64,000 bases of DNA from Glandiceps talaboti. Taxonomy: Eukaryota > Hemichordata > Enteropneusta > Spengelidae. The position numbers and the translations under genes were made by a program. Numbering within the stretch: position 1 is the stretch's first letter; each line of letters starts with the position of its first letter. The notes beneath the pieces were generated by a model. It did no database searches. It was not told the DNA's origin and worked only from the letters and a program-made list of their open reading frames with translations. The stretch spans positions 5,922,953-5,986,952 of the forward strand of contig NC_135571.1 of assembly GCF_964340395.1 (NCBI RefSeq). The letters are read 5' to 3'. This document shows positions 34,451 to 47,913 of this stretch, piece after piece.

Positions 34451-36446
34451 GGGAGATCTACATGTTACATGATGACCCAACCTCACCCTGTTTTGTACCC
34501 CTGAATACAAATATTTCAAAAAATGCCAAATTGAGATATGGAAGAATTTTCGCTATATAGTAAATGCATGGCTCTAAAAGAACTATTTTTTACTCACTAC
34601 ATACATGTACTTGCTTTGTATTCATAGCACTATATACTACTACATACTGATTTGAAATTGATTGCGCTGTCTGAAACAATTTTGAATTTTGGCCAATCTA
34701 GTAAGGGGTTCTGACGCCTAACAAAAAGAATTTAGTTTTTTATCCTACATTGAACTATTGATCTCACCCCTGGAGTGCGCCAAGACGTAAACAGTTCAAA
34801 AAATGAAGAAAAGGGCTGTATTTTGTATGTGGAGGTATACATCTGTGTAGTCAAAGTTTAAACAAATCACAACAGAAAATAACCTAGTTTTTCTAATACA
34901 GTGTAGCTTTGAAAGTGACTTGAGAAATATGTGAGCTCCACTTGGCCATCTGTTCAGTGTTGGTTGTGTGTTGTTGTTATTGTTGCTTAGGGCAGTAAGC
35001 TTATTAAATCTGTTAGTAAGCTGTGATTGTGTTGAACTTCAGTGGTGTGACGTAGTCTAAAATAGTAATTCCAGTCAACATGCCAATGTTCCTAGTTACA
35101 GTACAGTCTGTTGTCAAACACTTGATATTTAATCTTAGAGACTAAGCTCTCATCAGGAGGCTTGCTTTCGACACTGTTGTAAATCTCCTAAGCTCATATC
35201 CAGGGCGTAGATTGAGGCTTGCTTTCAACACAATTATAAATATCTTAAACATCTCTTACTTCTAACACCTGAAATTCTTGGAGTGATTTGAAAAAAAGTA
35301 ATGAATAGCTTCTTAAAGATTGTGCTACATATTTATATCTGTACCCCATTGAAATGTGTATAATGTCTTTTGTGAAACATTTAAAAAGGAATTTAGGTCA
35401 CACTGAACTCTTTCTTCCATGGATTTTCAAAAAGAAAAAACTAAACCTTTCAAATATTTTGCCAAAACAAAATTTAGCAATGAACGATTACCGACATCTA
35501 CATCGGATTTTAATCAGATTGGGTTTTGACCAACTTTTTTGGTTACTGCAGGTAGACAACTGTTTGTCACACCTAGTCATTTTATGTATGAAAAACAGTT
35601 GGCTGCAGTATTAAAATGTAATGCTTATCAGAACTAGGCCATTACACTGTGATTTGCAAAGTGATATTTCATAACATTTCATGGATTTCATCCTAGACCC
35701 TTCATGTAGGGACTATGATTTTATTAAGTAAATTCTTTCATGTGCAAAGTATTATTGAAGTCTGATTTTTTTTGCGTGTAAAATATGTTAAGAATTTGTA
35801 TGACTGTTATTAAAGTCAAATGGTGGCACAGGTGTTTATTCCTAAGGGAAGAACTGTTTGGTAGTCAAACTTGAGTAAACTTTGCAAGTGTGATTGTTAT
35901 TCTAGGTAAATGTAAAGTAAATCAGGTCAATTGCTGTTAAAAATATCAACAAAAGCCATTGTATTAATAATCACAATGGTTGTTTGTTTGTTTTCGTTGC
36001 CTCTTATTGTAAGCTTCAGAGACCACATCCAAAAAGTAAAGTTTGCTCTCAAGTAAAAGTAAACTTTTCTGTCACATGAAAGTACTTTGGAATGAGAGTT
36101 GAAAGGTAATCTAACATTGAACAGGTTTATGTTGTCACTCAAGTAGAGTTTCTAAACTCTCACTAAGAATTCAGTTGATATTTACGTTAAGTACTCTGAG
36201 TTGAAAGATGAAAATGTGTACATACTATGTGTCTTGGGATTCAATTGGTATTTCCACTGTGACTGGGTATTTGGACGATAAGAGTAATGTTTTTTAATGT
36301 ACAACTATGTTTGAAATAAATTTTTTTTAACTTTTACTTGTTCTAGAAAACGCCAACCCAGTCTCAGTTTTATATCAAGAAAAAATTCAGGGGTCATCGT
36401 TTAGATTGAGGTCAAAATGATGTCAAAATGATGCCATTGTCAAGTT
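34451..36446. other. 2 kb without gene
   Basis: A weak duplication lies near 35150-35250 (GAGGCTTGCTTTC.ACAC..TTGTAAAT twice). An 86-codon frame at 35354-35614 has no recognisable family. Otherwise unremarkable. Confidence 0.5.
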
Positions 36447-38461
<2,015 letters not shown>

Positions 38462-38527
38462 CTTCCCCCCCCCCCCCCTAAAAAAGAAGAAGAAAAGAAA
38501 TAAAAACAAACAACAACAAAAATGAAA
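38462..38527. repeat. C-run plus A/G-rich low-complexity tract
   Basis: About 15 C followed by AAAAAAGAAGAAGAAAAG and CAACAACAA-type sequence. Confidence 0.85.
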
Positions 38528-39180
38528 CAAATTACCATGCATAGTTTAAATGACCATATTTGGAAAGAAAGTGCACTATACTTGTAGCAATAAAACAAAT
38601 TACCATATTTGAAATGACCACATTTGGAAAGAAAATGCACTACACTTGTAGCAATAAAACAAATTACCATATTTTAAATGACCATATTTGGAAAGAAAGT
38701 GCACCATACTTGTAGCAATAAAACAAATTACCATATTTTAAATGACCATATTTGGAAAGAAAGGGCACCATACTTGTAGCAATAAAACAAATTACCATAT
38801 TTTAAATGACCATATTTGGAAAGAAAGGGCACCATACTTGTAGCAATAAAACAAATTACCATATTTTAAATGACCATATTTGGAAAGAAAGTGCACTATA
38901 CTTGTAGCAATAAAACAAATTACCATATTTTAAATGACCATATTTGGAAAGAAAGGGCACCATACTTGTAGCAATAAAACAAATTACCATATTTTAAATG
39001 ACCATATTTGGAAAGAAAGGGCACCATACTTGTAGCAATAAAACAAATTACCATATTTTAAATGACCATATTTGGAAAGAAAGGGCACCACACTTGTAGC
39101 AATAAAACAAATTACCATATTTTAAATGACCATATTTGGAAAGAGAGGGCACCATACTTGTAGCAATAACACAAAACACC
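38528..39180. repeat. homogeneous 64-bp tandem array, about ten units
   Basis: The unit reads ACCATATTTTAAATGACC, ATATTTGGAAAGAAAGGGCA, CCATACTTGTAGCAATAAAA, CAAATT, with a period of exactly 64 bp over most units and only one to four changes per unit. First and last units are the most diverged. Confidence 0.97.
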
Positions 39181-39439
39181 GTATTTGGTAAGAAAATACA
39201 CTCTTTCAATCAAACATATGACCATCTTTGGAAAGAAATTGCTCTGTAGCAATAACAGCAAATGACCAATTATTTTAGACCTGGAGGTGAGGCATACTAT
39301 GACAAGGGCTTGTGGGAATTAGTTATCACCATTGGTACAATTTACAAGTATATGTAGCCATCACTAATAACATCTTTTGAGGTTAGTCTTTATACTTGTA
39401 AGCAAGTTGTACTCGTAATGTAAGTAGTTGCTAGTAACT
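39181..39439. other. array edge and spacer
   Basis: Two decayed relatives of the 64-bp unit (TTTGG.AAGAAA phrases) trail off by about 39260; the rest is unique. Confidence 0.5.
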
Positions 39440-39790
39440 ACCCAATCAGCCATTTATTTTCCATAAAATAGTACAAATCCTAGTCAAAATGATCAATGTC
39501 ATTGAAGGGAAAAATGGACAAAAGTTATCAAGTAAAAGACATTCATTCATTCATTCATTCATTCATTCATTCATTCATTCATCCATTTTCCATAAAATAG
39601 TACAAATCCTGGTCAAAATGATCAATGTCATTGAAGGGAAAAATGGACATAAGTTATCAAGTAAAAGACATTCATTCATTCATTCATTCATTCATTCATT
39701 CATTCATTCATTCATTCATTCATTCATTTTCCATAAAATAGTACAAATCCTGGTTACAATGATCATTGTCATTGAAGAGAAAATTGTTAA
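39440..39790. repeat. three-unit repeat separated by (ATTC)n
   Basis: TTTTCCATAAAATAGTACAA, ATCCTGGTCAAAATGATCA, TGTCATTGAAGGGAAAAATG recur at 39458, 39587 and 39727. Units one and two are each followed by an (ATTC)n run of 40 and 64 bp. Confidence 0.95.
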
Positions 39791-39959
39791 AACAGCTTGC
39801 AATGACAGCAGTTAAAGAATAAACTTCATGAGATAAATACCAAAACACCTTATTATCGTTTAATCTGTGTATGTATTCTGGCTGTGTAGTTGATAGCTGT
39901 AGGAGTACATACAGATACAGATAACTAGATTACAACACTCCCCTGGGTCTTGTCGTCTT
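39791..39959. other. short spacer
   Basis: Nothing recognised. Confidence 0.4.
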
Positions 39960-42244
39960 GGATTTACTTGACAAGAACGTCATCCGCTGAAGTTATATGA
40001 ACGTTTCCAAGTTATGTTGTTACATTTTCCGATAGTACATTTACGGTTTACATGCAAGTCATTCGACGTTTATTCCCCAGTTGTTGGTTACATCATGATC
40101 ACAAAATACATTTGTATGTTAGAAGGAACGTTATCTGCTGAAGTTATACGAAAGTGTCCAAGTTATGTTGCTACCTTGTTACATTTTGCAATAGTATGGT
40201 GTAAGTCATTCAACATTTTACTCCCCAGTTGTTGGTTACATCACGATCACAACATATGTTAGAGGGAACACCATCCGTTGAATTTATACGAACATTTCGA
40301 AGTCCCCAGTTTTATACATTTTGCATTAGAGTTGTTTAGTTAGAGCAATCCAATGTTTACTCCCTTGTTGTTAGTTTCATCTTGATCGGAAAACATATTA
40401 GAAGACGTACGCCAGTGGCGCGAACACCATCCTCTAAAGTTATCTGAATGCTTCCAAGTTGTGTTGTTCCCTAGTTACGTTTAGCGATAGAAGGGTATAA
40501 ATCGTAGTACATTTCACTCCTCGGTTGTATGGTTCATCGTGATCACAAAACAGATCAGATGATACCCCAGTGGCAGGAATGCTATTACTTTACACGTACA
40601 AGTGTTTCCAAGTTATGTTATTCCCTAGGTACATTTTGTGATAGAACGATGTAATTCATTCCTTTTGTTGACTCCCTGGTTGTCAGTTGCAACGTGATCA
40701 TCAGACAGGTTGAAAGATACCAGGAATGCTCTTCATTAAAGTGATGTGAAAGTTGTGTTCTTCCTCAGTGTCATTTCGATGCAGCACGGTGTCAAACAAT
40801 CCAATACTTAATCCCAAGCTGTCGGTTTCATCGTGATCATCAGATAGTTTAGAAGATGCCATAGTGTTGACATTCTCCACTAAATTTAGATATTGCCTAG
40901 CAGTGTTGTTCCTCATTGTGTTTTAAGTACAAGTTGGTGTAAGGCAATCCAATTTTTACTCCCAAGCTGTTCATTATTTAAGAAGATACATGTACCCAAG
41001 TGACAGAAACGTCATCCACTGAGTTATACAAATTTTTCTAGTTGTATGAATCCTTTAGTATCGTCTAAATGCAAGTTGGGTTGTGAGTGGCCGAGTGGTT
41101 AAATCACTTGCCTCTTACCACTGCGGTCGGGGTTCGAACCCCATTCAGGGTTCGATTAAATTTACCATGCTGTAAGTAAGAAGAGTGTTGTTCAGTTTGA
41201 CTCTACCGAACAATGCAGGTTTTCCCTGGGTATTCCAGTTTCCTCCTGCATTAACACTGAACCTATGAGGGATGGTCATCACTGGATTTCTTGGGAGATA
41301 AGTGTTTAACTATCCAGTATAAATAAAGATTATTATTATTATTATTATAATTATTATAGTTTGTTTAAGCAAGAAAATTTTTATCCCAGTTATTGTTTCA
41401 TCGTGATCACAAAGGAAAAATGAAAAAGATACTTCAGAGGTAGCAAAGCTGAAGTTATAGAAAGTTTCTAACATTCCCAAGTTTGGTTTGTTACAGCGTG
41501 GTGTATTGAAACCAATCCATTTCTTACACGTGGGTTGTTGGTTTTATCTCAATTATACATGCATACATGATTGTACAAATATATAAACAGGACAGTCGAG
41601 GAAATGTCCCAGTGTTTAGAAAACGAATCACCTATATGACAGTTCCCAAGTTGCGTTGTGTTCCCTAGTCAGATTTTGAGATAGAATGATGACAAACAAT
41701 CCATATACTACCTGTAGTTGTTGGTTGATGTTAATTATGCATATTTAATGTTAATTTATGTTAATTATGTATATTTAATGTTAATTTATGTTAATTATGC
41801 ATATTAAATACGTCCAAAATATACACAAGACAGGTTAGAAAATACCCCAATGTTTAGAAAAAAAATCACCTACATGTATACCACAGTTCCTGTGTTGTTA
41901 CCTTGTTAGAGTTTGAGAAAAAATCAATGGTGAAAAACATTACCTATAGTCTGTGGTTTTGTCTCAATGATATGTTGACTACATTGTACATTTTTGTTTG
42001 TACATCAGACAGTTTCCAGTGTCAGAAAACCGATTCATCAAAGTCGTTATTTATACGAGTGTTCCCTAGTCGTTGTGTTGCCTAGTCACGTTTCGATAGA
42101 GAGTAAAGTAAAAGCAATTCATTTGTAACTCCCATGTTAGTTTTGTCGTGCTCACAAGACATTGTCGGACTTAGAGAAGACACCCAAGTGACAGTAAAGT
42201 AGTCAATGCAATGAAATCTTGATATATTAAATTGTGAAACTGCT
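39960..42244. repeat. degenerate tandem array, units about 130-150 bp
   Basis: About a dozen units share TTCCAAGTTATGTTGTT, a TAGTTACATTTTG phrase, ATAGAA..GTGTAA, TTTACTCCC(C/T)AGTTGTT, GGTTTCATCGTGATCACAAA and a CCCAGTG phrase. It is interrupted by a SINE at 41081-41358. At 41740-41810 a TTAATTATG..ATTTAATG motif is locally multiplied. Confidence 0.85.
41081..41358 (+). mobile_element. tRNA-derived SINE
   Basis: A-box TGGCCGAGTGG (41088-41098) and B-box GGTTCGAACCC (41131-41141) are at tRNA spacing, as in a Leu/Ser-type tRNA head, but there is no credible cloverleaf acceptor. A body follows with TTTTCCCTGGGTATTCCAG and TTTCCTCCTGCATTAACACT, a phrase shared by many invertebrate SINEs. The 3' end is TAAATAAAG then an (ATT)n tail (41331-41358). 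It sits inside the 130-150-bp array. Target duplication not resolved. Confidence 0.85.
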
Positions 42245-43345
42245 TTGATATGATTTGTAGAATTCATCAATTTTTGTTCCCTTGTCGTTTGTTTACTGTA
42301 TTTGCCAGAGTGTAATTTCTAGAAAGTCCTCTCAGAATGAGAATTATGTAAATGAGAAGCACAATGAAACCTTTTTTTTTTAGAGTAAAGGAGTAGGCAT
42401 AACCCTGATATGCAAATATGTGTATTCCCTGCTTTCTTCCTGTTAGGTTCATTCCAATCTGATAAAAATCCGATGTTTTGTACACATCACGATTTCTTTT
42501 TGGCTGTTACATTTACTGCCATTTTGTAAGCGCTTATTACATACATGTAGATCTGACTCAACACCATACGCGTTCCCATACCAAATATCGTACTTACGAG
42601 TAGTCAATCAGAATCCGTCTTACAATATATACACTCAACGTATGAAATTGAAAGAAAGAGAACCACCAAACAATAATGATATGTGTAGCATTGTTGTCTG
42701 CTCTCTGTGCTCGTGATCTTTTCAAACAGAATGCTGTGAAGTACTCTACCCTTATGTTTCAGCGCATTAAGCATTCTCATTTGTTGAGTGAATTCACTCG
42801 TAAGTACGAGATTTGGTACGGGAACGCCTATGGTGTTGTGTCAGATGTATGTAACGATTACAAACAAACGACAGTAAACGTAACAGCCAAAAAGAAGTTA
42901 TGAAGTGTACAAACAAACGAGAGTAAACATAACAGCCAAAAAGAAATGGTGAAGTGCGCAGTACATTGGATTTTTAATCAGATTGGGTTTATTTACTTCC
43001 AAGATTATCGGCACAAATGCATAATTATATAAGTTTACGACTAGACACAAGGGATATACATATTTTATCTCAAAACAAATCAGCTCATATGCTTCATCAA
43101 TTTTTACATTAAAATCAGGTCAGGACCAATATTGAATCACTTACCGTAATTTCTGAATACTTCTTGCTAATTATAAAATGCTAAGCTTCAATAAGAAGAA
43201 ACCTCATATTGCAAAAGTTATTCATTTGATATGAAATCTTCGAACTGGGAGGACTGTACAGTACAATCCTTTCTAGAAATGACACTGTCTTGCAAGTACA
43301 GTAAATAAACGAGAAGGGAGCGAAAATTGATGGATTCTACAAATC
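42245..43345. repeat. diverged 1.1-kb inverted repeat (palindrome)
   Basis: Left arm about 42245-42615, right arm about 42780-43345, centre unique. Matching pairs include ATGATTTGTAGAATTCATCA with GATGGATTCTACAAATCA, TTTCTAGAAAG with CTTTCTAGAAA, TCTTTTTGGCTGTTACATTT with AACATAACAGCCAAAAAGAA, and TACTTACGAGTA with CACTCGTAAGTA. The right arm carries a 51-bp direct duplication (42855-42958). Could be a foldback transposon or an old inverted duplication. The 75-codon frame at 42676-42903 falls in the centre and right arm and is not called. Confidence 0.82.
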
Positions 43346-43899
43346 ACCTTAATCCATACTTTTGTTAGAAACATTATTTTGCTTTGATCTGCCAAAATAA
43401 ATTAAAAAATGTATGTAAAAATTAATTTTCAGTGAAAAAGATGTGCTAAACGTATGTGCCAAAATACATAATTCTATACTCAGAGTATTTGCATGAGTGA
43501 TATAGTGGAGTAAAGATATTTGAAGTGGAAACACTCAACTTCATTTGAGAGATAGTGATGCAGTAAAGATATTTCAAGAGAATATTATATTCAATTTCGA
43601 TATGAATGTAGCTTTTTAAGACGTTTTAAAATGACAAATGGCATACATTTGTGTGTATAAAAAGAAGTGAAGTACACTAGCGAGTGGGATAGCTTCTTTT
43701 CAGAATCTCAAACAAAATCTGAGATCTGCTGAACTACTTGTAGTGAAATTTCAAGGCATTGCCCTGAGCAGAGATTCAGAGAATTATAGTACTTGAAGTC
43801 TTTGAAAATTTTGAAGTGTAAAAGCTTGTGCTAAGTAATAACCCATACCTGACATAATTTTGTGAAATGATATTTTTTTTTGGTATGCGCGAATTCCAA
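43346..43899. other. spacer, no gene seen
   Basis: AT-rich unique sequence with a weak duplication (AAAGATATTT.AAG near 43512 and 43565). Confidence 0.45.
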
Positions 43900-43964
43900 A
43901 TGAGATATATATATCTATATATATATTTGTGTATGTGTGTGTATATATATACACACGCGCACAC

Positions 43965-44038
<74 letters not shown>
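43900..44038. repeat. (TA)n, (GT)n, (AC)n compound microsatellite
   Basis: TA-rich start, a short GTGTGTGTATATATATACAC palindrome-like junction, then about 80 bp of AC repeat with early CGC interruptions. Confidence 0.95.
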
Positions 44039-44041
<3 letters not shown>

Positions 44042-44119
44042 AGCTTTTGCAATATGTGCAACATGATGAAGTTTGTTGATGAATCATTTTTCATGTCCTG
44101 TATTAGAGCTGCAATTTTA

Positions 44120-44540
44120 CTTTATGCAAATCAAGGTCACAGGTTATAAGAGCAGTCTATTACTTAAAATATGGGGTCACAGAAAGGTCAGGAATTTAAT
44201 ATACACCTTATTACTTAATATATGGGGTCACACAACTAGAGGTCATGCACTTGACCTATATCTGAAATGTAGGGTCACACAGGTCATGTATAAAATGGGT
44301 TATTACTTTCAATGTACATGTCGGGTCCCATACATGTAGAGGTCATGTACATGACCTAATTCTTAAAAATATGGGGTCACAGAGAGGTCATGGAAGTGGC
44401 ATTTTACTTTAAAATATAGAGTCCTACAGGTTGTGGAACTTTGAGTGACATACATATATTACATGTTCCTTAGATCTGTGGTCACACAGGTTATAAAATG
44501 GCATTTAACTTGAAGTATGGATTCACACAATGTTGATAGA
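44120..44540. repeat. degenerate tandem array, unit about 75-90 bp, rich in AGGTCA
   Basis: Units read TTACTT.AAATATGGGGTCA, CA..AGGTCATG, with about five copies. GGGTCA/AGGTCA pairs occur as direct repeats with spacers of 5 (44174-44190), 9 (44225-44245), 3 (44272-44286) and 5 (44374-44390), plus an inverted AGGTCA/TGACCT pair with 6-base spacer (44340-44357). Confidence 0.85.
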
Positions 44541-46049
44541 ACTGTCCTATAGTGTATTGTGTATTTCACTATTTGATTTAAGTATGGATACTCACAATGT
44601 TGATAGTGTCGTATTGTGTACATTACTCACTCGAGGCACAGCATGAACGGTTTGTACTCATCAGCCACTACATGTGTACTTTCTAGATACAGACATGAAA
44701 GAGAAAAGAAATCCATACCTATTTAGCTGTAGGCATGTTATCTTAACACATGTGCTTCTTCTTTTGTTTTGGTTTAACTACTACTAGAGTACTACTGCTG
44801 AGTACTACTGATCCAAGTACAAGTGAAATCGATTCCTACACACAACCCTCAAAAAAACACCTGTGTATTTGGTTACTCCTGATAAGCAGGAATGAGACAA
44901 GTTCCATGCAAAGACTTATATCAGTGTAATAAGTGTCCATAACTTTTATCAAAGTACACGTATAAACAACACATGTACATGAACCATTATTCCGTAACGC
45001 TAGATTACTGATAGAATATGCTACATGGTTACAACAATTGAGTATGACCATTAGGGTTACATTATGAGGTGTGAAAAAAAAAATGTGTGGTTCTGATTAC
45101 ATTCAATTTTAAAATAGGTGGGTAGGTAGATTTTTTTTAAATTTTAGTATATTTTTTTTTCTTGTGAGTGTCTAGTTCAGGTTTTCCATTATTTTCCAAA
45201 TAGTCTCTGTGTTGTTTATTTCTTACTATCAGATGTACAGCCATTACAGATTGGAAGGATAGTTTTATATTGTCTTTTTAAGTTGATGTCAGTTTCCGCA
45301 CCCACTATTTCTTGCGAAACTTCATGATTTTCACGATTTTATTATTATTTTTCTCGAATACGGAACCAAACAACTTTTTTTTTTATTTGGCCTAACTTCC
45401 ATAGATATAAACAAACTGATAAAACTGAACCTCCATCAGAGGTACCTGCTGTTCTTTTTGTATCAGTTGTATTGTTTTTGCCTTATTTGAGTGAAATCTG
45501 TCATTATCTCACTTCATTCTAGCAAACATACCGGCGTTTTTTCATGGGTTGTGTTTTAACATTGTTATGATCTGATAATCCCATGGTAATTACAAGCAGG
45601 TTATCATCATTATTAGATTGATATCATTAGCATTAACAACAGCAAAGACGAATTAGATGATAAATTATTGTAGGATAATTTAATAAATATATTTTCCAAT
45701 TTGCAATTAGAATAGTAAATGCTAATTACAAGAAATTACATGTAGAATTGCATGATCCTAAGGTAACTGCTGCCATGACAGGATTAAAATTAGCCATTTT
45801 GAAAAATACTGTAAATATGGAAACTTTCGCTAAAGGCCTATTTTTGCGTATTTTGCGGGAAAACCAAAACATGAAAATATGTGTACTGTACCAATGGTCT
45901 CTATAAACAAGGAAAAACTAAAAAAGTTGCTGAACTGTTTTGGAGCAATGACTTTGTTCTCAATTTTAAAAGCACATGCCAAATCACTTCTAATATAGTT
46001 GATCAAAATCATATTAAAATGGTCACTAGATTCAACTAACAACTATGTA
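44541..46049. other. 1.5 kb without gene
   Basis: Short duplication of GTATGGAT.CACA.AATGTTGATAG at 44515 and 44583. TTTCGCTAAAGGCC..TTTTGCGTATTTTGCGGG-type sequence at 45830-45860 resembles CpG-bearing ends of dispersed repeats but is not assignable. Confidence 0.45.
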
Positions 46050-46785
46050 CGACAATGTTAGACTGACAATTATATATCATCATGTATAGACCAACAGTTA
46101 TAGACTGACATCTATAGACCAAGTTATAGACTGAGAGCTATAGACCAACAGTTATAGACTGACATCTATAGACCAACAGTTATACTGACAACTATAGACC
46201 AAGTTATAGACTGACAGCTCTAGACAACAGCTATAGACTGACAACTATAGACAACAGCTATAGACTTAAAACTATAGACAACATCTATAGACTGAAAACT
46301 ATAGACAACAGCTATAGACTGACATCTATAGACCAACAGTTATACTGACAACTATAGACCAAGTTATAGACTGACAGCTCTAGACAACAGCTATAGACTG
46401 ACAACTATAGACAACATCTATAGACTGAAAACTATAGACAACATCTATAGACTGACAACTATAGACAACAGCTATAGACTGACAACTATAGACAACATCT
46501 ATAGACTGAAAACTATAGACCAACAGCTATAGACTGAAAACTATAGACAACAACTATAGACTGACAACTATAGACAACAGCTATAGACTGACAACTATAG
46601 ACAACAGCTATAGACTGAAAACTATAGACAACAGCTATAGACTGAAAACTATAGACAACAGGTATAGACTGAAAACTATAGACAACAGCTATAGACTGAA
46701 AACTATAGACAACAGCTATAGACTGAAAACTATAGACAACAGGTATAGACTGACAGCTATAGACAACAGCTATAGACTGCATTAT
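46050..46785. repeat. 27-bp tandem array with 13/14-bp sub-repeat
   Basis: The unit CTATAGACTGACAACTATAG, ACAACAG recurs about 25 times. Each unit contains CTATAGAC twice, so the array is an alternation of two related half-units (followed by TGACAA or AACAG). 27 is a multiple of three, which explains the long minus-strand frame of Ser-Ile-Ala-Val-Val-Tyr repeats. Confidence 0.96.
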
Positions 46786-47074
46786 TAGTCCCAAAGCCCT
46801 CATAATAATCCACTGAGAGAACACTGATATTGATATACATGTAGTACATGTACATGTACCATAATCCAAAAGTAGTCTGTATTGAGTTTCCATTACTGTC
46901 AGTGAAATGAGACACTCAGACTCAATGGGTTCATAGAAAGAGGATAAAGGGATCTCAGAATTCCAAGAACATGAACAGCAATAGATTTATTGACATCTGA
47001 CACTGTCATATAATATATTGAACCTGATATTCTATGAAACTCTTAGTTGAACTAACTGTTATAAAGTATTTATT

Positions 47075-47078
<4 letters not shown>
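46786..47078. other. spacer, starts with a MITE-like word
   Basis: TGCATTATTAGTCCC at the array edge (46778-46792) repeats the bases around the left end of the element at 31255. Otherwise nothing recognised. Confidence 0.4.
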
Positions 47079-47137
<59 letters not shown>

Positions 47138-47225
47138 ATGTATGTGGTGGGGGTAGGGGGAAGTAAGTTATTTTCAGCAAGGTAATGTGCTTTACTGAAG
47201 TATGATTGTTTAGTTAGAAATTAGG

Positions 47226-47262
<37 letters not shown>
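47079..47262. repeat. (TG)n and (CA)n microsatellites in inverted arrangement
   Basis: About 56 bp of TG (47079-47134) and 34 bp of CA (47229-47262) are separated by 94 bp, and so could pair with each other. Confidence 0.95.
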
Positions 47263-47264
<2 letters not shown>

Positions 47265-47684
47265 GATGCAGTTATAGTCACAACAATGGGTCTGCTCAGT
47301 AGTTTAATCTTGAGACCTCAGAGGTGGGGGGTGGGTTCAGAACTCATAGAGGTCACTGGTGGGGGTGGGGTGGCAAAATTGCCTGCATGACTCAAGCACA
47401 TTTTACCAACTTACTGTCCTAAACGAAATTATTGGTAAAATACATGGGGAACTGAGGTAGATTTTACCACCTTTAATACTGACCTGAACGAAAACACTAC
47501 ACAGTACCTACAATGTACATGTAAGTCTTGTCTAAGACTAACATTTAAAAGTGTGGATTTGCAGTACTTAGCAGAATTATTTCATTGATGATAGAATGGT
47601 AAATTTTCAAAAATGAATATATTTTGACATTAATCAATATATGTATAGAACTGCAGATGATTCTTGATTTATTAGAAATTCGAA
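47263..47684. other. spacer with partial family 2 repeat
   Basis: 47395-47500 has TTTTACCAACTTACTG, GGTAAAATACATGGGG and GAACGAAAACACTAC, a partial relative of the dispersed repeat at 16430 and 27215. G-rich patches lie at 47320-47375. Confidence 0.5.
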
Positions 47685-47825
47685 GAAACTTTGAGTTAAA
47701 CTCAAGAGAACAAGAGAGAGAAAGTGTTATTGAACCATGCTGACGGGTTAGATGAATTGATGGAGGTAGTGTGTCTGTATTTACAATACCGTCTAATGCC
47801 AGTAACCTTTATCTAGTACAGAAAC

Positions 47826-47913
47826 TATATCCTTGTGTCAGTACAGTAAGGTCGTATCTGCAATGTAATTGTATAGGCAGATACGCCCTTTACTGCACTG
47901 ACGCGATGATATA
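47826..47913. other. 88-bp near-perfect hairpin
   Basis: Left arm 47826-47861 (core CAGTACAGTAAGGTCGTATC) pairs with right arm 47877-47913 (core GATACGCCCTTTACTGCACTG) around a 15-base loop. About 36 bp of stem with few mismatches and one bulge. Size and loop resemble an animal pre-miRNA, but sister units of the array lack it, so a tiny foldback MITE insertion is at least as likely. Confidence 0.75.

Noticed and set aside
35354-35614. 86-codon frame as an exon
   Set aside because: AT-rich, no recognisable domain and no clear splice signals.
41075-41160. A functional tRNA gene (A and B boxes present)
   Set aside because: No complete cloverleaf with acceptor stem; the sequence runs on into a SINE body and ATT tail.
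42676-42903. 75-codon frame as a gene
   Set aside because: Lies in the centre and right arm of an inverted repeat and includes the 51-bp duplication; no family.
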